Assembly: GCA_003313425.1 (NCBI GenBank) | Contig: NHZP01000065.1 | Location: forward strand, 124,001 to 188,000 | Length of the DNA: 64,000 bases | Source: Pseudopyrenochaeta lycopersici | Taxonomy: Eukaryota; Ascomycota; Dothideomycetes; Pleosporales; Pseudopyrenochaetaceae | Reading direction: 5' to 3' | In this document: in pieces, positions 59,761 through 64,000 of the stretch | How positions within the stretch are numbered: the stretch's first letter is position 1 | How the letters are laid out: each line of letters opens with the position of its first letter | The notes under the pieces: model-generated | What the model was told of the DNA's origin: nothing | The model's input: the letters and a program-made list of their open reading frames with translations, nothing else | Database searches by the model: none | Program-made: the position numbers and the translations under genes

Positions 59761-59895
59761 TCAAGTGGTCAGGAGCCTTGCGCTCCTTGACCCCTGACAC
59801 TTTACTGTAAGCAGAGCCTACGACTGGAGGGAGTACCGAAGGGTTAGGCTTTTTAAAGCCTAGAGGCGCTGTCCCCTGTAAGCAAAGCAGAGCAC
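59759..59895 (+). ncRNA. Conserved structured region, unit 4
   Basis: Helix A AAGTG/CACTT with GGAGC/GCTCC. Helix B TAGGCTT TTTA AAGCCTA. Helix C CAG-n-GCC with GGC-n-CTG. Confidence 0.6.
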
Positions 59896-59934
59896 GGACT
59901 GTGTGGGTCAGATGATCACTGCTTGCCCACTCTT

Positions 59935-60049
59935 TTTCAGAACGTCAGTCTGATTGGTCTATGAACATGGACGCAGGGACGGGGCACCACATTGCCTGCT
60001 AGGGACTAGGTGCTCTTGGCGTTGCGCAAGGTCTGGAGGGACATATAAG
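59935..60049 (+). promoter_or_regulatory. Promoter of unit 4 gene
   Basis: CAGA..TCTG hairpin into ATTGG (59953-59957); TATAAG at 60044-60049, about 105 bp before the ATG at 60154. Confidence 0.65.
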
Positions 60050-60153
60050 AGTCTTTTCTTGTCTTTATATCATCCATGGATGTGGTGCTTGTGTAGCATT
60101 AGCGTGTAGCGCTTGTCTTCTTCTCTTGTTCCTAGGGAGTATATGTGATAGCG

Positions 60154-60952
60154 ATGGTGTCGCGGCCTGGACAAAGGTTTCTGGTAGGTACGGTTGGTAG
60201 ACCATCCGTTGTATTTTGCCCGTACACTTTACGTGTAGGTGAAAGAGGGGTTCCTTCTGTGTGGAGCGGTAATACTTTTCAGGCTGTGAGGGATCACGTG
60301 CCCCGTAGGTGTCTTGATCTTTTTACTGTAGAAGTTAAAAACAAGATCATCTGACGTAGGTGTAGTGTTTGTAGAACGCGGTGTTTCGATTACCTGCCAC
60401 CTTGCACTCAATGGCGAGGTGCGTTGGTGGTGCACCAAGGAGAGCGGGAAGCCTCCTCAGCAGTGCGTGGACGAACAACACGCATCTTGTCTAGAGGACT
60501 ACATGGAGTTTTGCGCAAGTGATGGTTGTCGATGCGCACTCTTTGTGGTAAAGGTGGACGTTGTCCAGAATGGCGAAGTGCGGAGCCTTGTTGCGTTTGC
60601 GAAGCTTTCTGTGCAGACATTCGATGTGTTTCTGCAGCGGGTGCTGCCTCTTATTGTCTTGCCGGATGGGCAGGCTGCGGATGCTACTCTTATTAGTATG
60701 TTGTTCGTTCTGTTGGACCTGGGGGGTCTCTCTAGCGGCTCGTTATGCGAATGCCATTTACAGGCTGTGTGCAAGCCGTGTAGCGAAGTGTTGGGGGTTC
60801 ACTCCAGGTTTGAACGTTGGGATGCGTTTTCTTGTGTATATCCAGATAAAATGTCTGGTTGGTTTGCTGGGATCAGCGATGCCGTAGGAAAAGTACACCC
60901 GGGAGGCGAAGACTGGCTGTCATGTCCTCGTCAGCGAGTCTTACGATGTTGA
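60154..60952 (+). CDS. Array Cys-motif family protein, unit 4, two exons
   Basis: Paralogue. Exons 60154-60304 and 60366-60952; intron 61 bp (GTAGGT..GTGTAG, phase 1, CTGAC branch-like site); 245 aa. Exon 1 starts MVSRPGQRFLVG and ends AVRDHVP. Exon 2: LFVERGVSITC, WWCTKESGKPPQQCVDEQH, LLPDGQAADA-like Asp/Gly block (VLPDGQAAD), CECHLQAVCKPC (CxC-x5-CxxC), GWFAGISDAVGKVHP..DWLSC. Function unknown. Confidence 0.85.
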
Positions 60953-61283
60953 TATGTGACACTGGTAGGTGTTTGCGGTTGGGCGCATGCTGATGTAGGG
61001 AGCATCGTGTTTTCTACTTCTCGTTGGAAGTATACAGATTTGTATTATTTATATGTTATTGTATTCTGATGTGTTTACAGTACACAGTGTGGGATGTAAA
61101 TGGGTTGGTAGCGTAGGCTGAATTTGTTAATGGTGTGAGCCCTCCCTGGGATGGAATACCAACTCTCAAAAAAAAAATTGCGTAAGTTCATTTTCCCTGT
61201 GGCTGGAAGACAGGCTGGGTCACATGGGGGTGTGGCTCGAGAGAGCGCAGACATGGGTCGAGTTGGGGCACGGGCCCCTCCGA

Positions 61284-61355
61284 CAACTTTCTAGTGTGGC
61301 GTTTTGCGTATATATGATTAGGGTTAGGGTTAGGGTTCCTTTCACTAGAAAGTTG
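61284..61355. other. Junction stem-loop between units 4 and 5, with three telomere repeats in the loop
   Basis: Perfect arms CAACTTTCTAGTG (61284-61296) and CACTAGAAAGTTG (61343-61355). The loop reads TATATATGATT, AGGGTT three times, CCTTT. Confidence 0.85.
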
Positions 61356-61485
61356 TCAAGTGGTCACCAGCCTTGCGCTGGTTACCCTGGACACTTTACC
61401 TGTAAGCTCTGGCCGTGACTGGAGGGAACAGCGAAGCGGTAAACTAGAATTAGTTTAGGGCAAGAGACCCCGGTAAGTAACACGA
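61354..61485 (+). ncRNA. Conserved structured region, unit 5
   Basis: Helix A AAGTG/CACTT with CCAGC (61367-61371) and GCTGG (61377-61381), changed on both arms relative to units 2 and 4. Helix B TAAACTA GAAT TAGTTTA. Helix C CTCT/AGAG. Confidence 0.6.
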
Positions 61486-61531
61486 AGCACGGACTGTGCA
61501 GGTCATCTGATCTCAGGTTACCCACATTTTA

Positions 61532-61644
61532 TTCAATCGATGCTTTGATTGGTCTATGAATGTAGACAACATGGAAGGGGCACTCTGTTGCTCCCTAGGG
61601 ACTAGTGTGTCTTGGCAAGGACAGCATGGACATCAAAATATAAG
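61532..61644 (+). promoter_or_regulatory. Promoter of unit 5 gene
   Basis: CAATC..GATTG hairpin into ATTGG (61548-61552); ATATAAG at 61638-61644. Confidence 0.65.
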
Positions 61645-61829
61645 AGGGGGAGGCCTTCCCCCGCTCACGGAGTGTTCTCTACTATGTAGTAACAACGGTA
61701 CATTACGATTGTATCGCTTGTGTTAGTTTATGGTGTATGCCATTAGGGTTTGGGAACTGGTTTCGTCCCTAAAAACGAAACAATAGATCATTGAATAGCA
61801 GGGAGCTGCGTTCCTTTGGTTAAACAGGT

Positions 61830-62653
61830 ATGTCCTTTTCAAGGCAGCTTGGAGAGCTGGTTGCCCTGTGTGAGCAGATCGGCTGTTCTGTTCTGGAGGC
61901 GGACAGGGCGTTACTGTCGTGGCTTCGGCATTATGTGTGTGGCTCGATAGGCCACGTTGCCGCTGTGGAGACTGCTGACTTGCGGTTTTTATGGGAGCAT
62001 GTGCATGGTGTGCGCTCTCCATTTCCTTCTTGTAGGGAGGGACTCTGGCTAATACCCTTGTAGTGCTGGTGGAGCAGCACATTTCAGTCACGTGTGTCTT
62101 GCTGGATGGCAAAGTATCCTGGAGGCTTACAGAGGAGACCGGACGGGTTCCTTACATCTCCAGTGGTGTTGGAGTTGAACACCCTCGTCACCCTCGTGTT
62201 ATGGTACGGACTGCGTATGCTGTCGTGAAGCTTAGTACACGTTTCTGGGCGGAGACTGTGCAATGGAGTGAAGTGCTTGTTAGCGAACTTAGTGGTCATT
62301 CGCTTTGGGTGATTGAGCATCGGGTTGTCCCCATGCTTGTTGGACTTTTTGGAGAGCAGGCGTGCGGTGTAGAGGCACCGCTTGGGAGATATGCAGTGAC
62401 GCTGTGGGTGCGTCTTGCACAGAATGTTTTTGCGTTGCTGGAGGCTGGTGCCTTTTCCAGTGGTTGTTTGTGTAGTTGTACGATTTGTGGAGTATGCGAT
62501 AGTTGCATAACGAATTGCAACCAGGCAGGGCTGTTTGTAGAGCAGTGGAGGTTTTGTGGATTGTTTCCTCTCGGCGAAGGACACTGGTGGAGCGGCGTTA
62601 CGGATGCTGTGGGAGATATTCGCAATAGCATCAACTGGTTGTCGTTAAGTTGA
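61830..62653 (+). CDS. Array Cys-motif family protein, unit 5, most diverged, two exons
   Basis: Exons 61830-62007 and 62064-62653; intron 56 bp (62008-62063, phase 1; the donor GTGTGC is weak but keeps the family's position); 255 aa. Exon 1 starts MSFSRQLGELVALCEQ and ends FLWEHVHG. Exon 2 begins VLVEQHISVTC, then WRLTEETGRVP in place of WWxTKESGxxP, and lacks the QCV..EQH..CL block. The CSCTICGVCDSC motif and HWWSGVTDAVGDI..NWLS end are kept. A later ATG-less leader from the TATA box is about 190 nt. Perhaps a specialised paralogue. Function unknown. Confidence 0.78.
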
Positions 62654-62898
62654 CTGACAGCTGTTATTATGGGGCAGCAGTACTAATTTTGTAAGAGTGG
62701 GAACATTGGAACAATGAGAAGTTATTATTGCGCAGCTTCATTGTTAAGGGTGGGAGCCCTTCAGATGGAACGTCGAACCTTCAAAAAAAAATGCGTAAGT
62801 CCATTTTCCGTGTGGCTGACGGTCATGCAGAGTCACGCTGGGTTGCTGTGGCGCGTTTTGCGCACAGACGGGTTGTGATGGGCACGGGCCCATTCCGT

Positions 62899-62940
62899 CA
62901 ACTTTCGAGTGTATATATGATTCCTTTCACTAGAAAGTTG
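62899..62940. other. Junction stem-loop between units 5 and 6
   Basis: Arms CAACTTTCGAGTG (62899-62911) and CACTAGAAAGTTG (62928-62940), one mismatch; loop TATATATGATTCCTTT with no telomere repeat. Confidence 0.8.
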
Positions 62941-63075
62941 TCAAGTGGTCGGCAGCCTCGCGCTGCCTACCCTTGCCACTTTACACATAAGCATCGCCCG
63001 CGAGTGGAGCGAGTACCGAAGGGGTAGACTACTTGTAGGCTAGGGCCATGCACTTAGTAAGCAACGCAGAGCACG
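62939..63075 (+). ncRNA. Conserved structured region, unit 6
   Basis: Helix A AAGTGG/CCACTT with GGCAGC (62951-62956) and GCTGCC (62962-62967). Helix B TAGACTA CTTG TAGGCTA (one mismatch). Helix C GCAT/ATGC. A third variant at each helix. Confidence 0.6.
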
Positions 63076-63116
63076 GACAGTGCGGGTCAGATGACTCTTC
63101 TTTGCCACTCTCTTCT

Positions 63117-63224
63117 TTCAATCAATGCTTTGATTGGTCTATGAACGTAGACAGATGGAATGGGCACATTATTGCCTGCTAGGGACTAGTTACTCTTGGC
63201 GGTGCCATAGATAGAGGTATATAG
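63117..63224 (+). promoter_or_regulatory. Promoter of unit 6 gene
   Basis: CAATC..GATTG hairpin into ATTGG (63133-63137); TATATAG at 63218-63224, about 65 bp before the ATG. Confidence 0.65.
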
Positions 63225-63289
63225 TCACAACAGAGGATCTGTGTTCATGGATATGTTTTACAATATGTAGTTTTTTTACTACACATGCG

Positions 63290-64000
63290 ATGGATTCGCA
63301 ACCTGGAGAGCAGGCAGTGCCATCACCAGATAGTGGTGCAACAAAGTTGTTATCGCTTGTGGAAGCGTTAGAAGAAGGGAGTTCTTCCGCATTGTCCGTA
63401 GGGACACCCATGGAACAGCAGACTGTGAGGGATCACGTGCCTGGTAAGTGTCAAAGAAACAGAAGACACGGAAGAAGTTGGGCCCTTCCCAACTAACCTC
63501 ATCACAGTGCTCCACCAGCTCTGTGTCTCTATCACTGTGCATGTGCCATTGTCGGGGGGACAATCCTGGTGGGTGACCAAGGAGAGTGGGAAGTTGCCTC
63601 GTCAGTGCGTTTCTCAGAAACACACGGAGTGTTTAAAGCATCACAACGAACTTTGTGCACGGGGTGGCACGCTGAAGGCGCTTCTTGTCCTCAAGGTGGA
63701 TACGTTGAACATCGGGGAGCTAGAAAGCTCTGTTGCCTTCGCGGTGCTTTCTGTAAAGGCACTGGATGTGTTGGTGGAGCGCATTCTTCCTCTGCTCACA
63801 CTGCCGGATGGGCAGGCTGCGGAGGGTATTGTAGTCGGTATGTTATTTGATCGACTGTGCTTTGGGTACTATAGTACGCGGGTCGACTGCGCGTGTACCT
63901 TCTCCACACAGTGTGAGCCTTGTGCGTATGCGCATTATTGTTCACCGAGATTTCTCTGGTTAAATACATTTTCCGGTGAGTGGCCGCCTGGAAAGTTTGA
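63290..64000 (+). CDS. Array Cys-motif family protein, unit 6, partial
   Basis: Exons 63290-63443 and 63508 to beyond the window; intron 64 bp (GTAAGT..ATCACAG with an ACTAAC branch-like site, phase 1). Exon 1 starts MDSQPGEQAVPSPDSGATK and ends QQTVRDHVPG. Exon 2: VLHQLCVSITVH, WWVTKESGKLPRQCVSQKH, LTLPDGQAAEG, CACTFSTQCEPC (CxC-x5-CxxC). The C-terminal GIS/TDA..WLS block lies past the window end. Confidence 0.83.

Larger units (their letters stand above)
59743..61319 (+). mobile_element. Array unit 4
   Basis: 1,577 bp, same layout; followed by exactly three AGGGTT repeats (61320-61337). Confidence 0.85.
61338..62922 (+). mobile_element. Array unit 5
   Basis: 1,585 bp, same layout with the most diverged gene; joined directly to unit 6. 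Confidence 0.85.
62923..64000 (+). mobile_element. Array unit 6, cut by the window end
   Basis: First 1,078 bp of a sixth unit with the same ends and layout. The array therefore continues to the right. Confidence 0.85.

Noticed and set aside
55010..63075. Group I intron, hammerhead or HDV-like ribozyme in the structured region
   Set aside because: The helices are real, but I could not match the fixed core sequences of any of these classes, so only a generic structured element is claimed.
54994..64000. Assembly artefact or collapsed viral contamination
   Set aside because: Units differ from each other, are joined at constant bases with whole telomere repeats between, and follow a telomere-like tract in the correct orientation; introns fit a fungal host. 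Still to be confirmed with long reads.

Overview
This window looks like the end of a chromosome from a filamentous ascomycete (Pezizomycotina). The support is: introns of about 50 bp with GT..AG ends; single-domain metabolic genes of fungal type; pogo/Fot1, Tc1/mariner and hAT transposons; telomere-linked RecQ helicase genes; and TTAGGG repeats on the + strand, which place the chromosome end to the right. Most repeats are heavily mutated by C-to-T and G-to-A transitions. Their reading frames are broken almost only by TAA/TAG where Gln codons would be expected, which is the signature of repeat-induced point mutation (RIP). No species is named because nothing decides it.

Layout. 0-21.2 kb: a gene/transposon mosaic holding three intact-looking genes (a secreted tannase/feruloyl-esterase, an NmrA-like oxidoreductase, an epimerase-type SDR), one broken SGNH hydrolase, two Fot1-like elements (one nested in a Tc1-like element), two more Tc1-like relics, and a degraded hAT with a separate hAT fragment. 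21.2-23.5 kb: RIP-worn DNA with a gag-like relic. 23.5-49.2 kb: subtelomeric gene graveyard: a RecQ/OrsD helicase pseudogene (copy A), a giant OrsD/tyrosine-recombinase-like ghost gene, several unrecognised RIP-killed genes (one with four exact 165-bp repeats), then two tandem 5.4-kb units each carrying the same RecQ/OrsD helicase pseudogene (copies B and C). 49.2-55.0 kb: nearly 6 kb of purine-rich DNA almost free of C on this strand, becoming a degenerate telomere-like GGG-repeat tract.

55.0-64.0 kb is the main discovery. It is a head-to-tail array of six units (the sixth cut by the window end), each about 1.58 kb, each starting and ending with the same sequences, separated by exactly 0, 2 or 3 telomere repeats. 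Unit 1 encodes an intact replication initiator (Rep) of the CRESS-DNA type (HUH endonuclease plus SF3 helicase). Units 2-6 each encode one member of an unrecognised, strongly diverged family of about 240-255 aa with a CxC-x5-CxxC motif and one phase-1 intron at a conserved place. All units share a stem-loop at the junction, a covarying structured region of about 130 nt, and a CCAAT/TATA promoter. One gene per equal-sized component plus a shared stem-loop and common region is the plan of multipartite circular ssDNA replicons, here joined as a concatemer inside telomeric repeat. I infer a Rep-driven mobile element that integrates at TT^AGGG of telomeric repeats. The array is not RIP-mutated although it adjoins heavily RIPed repeats.
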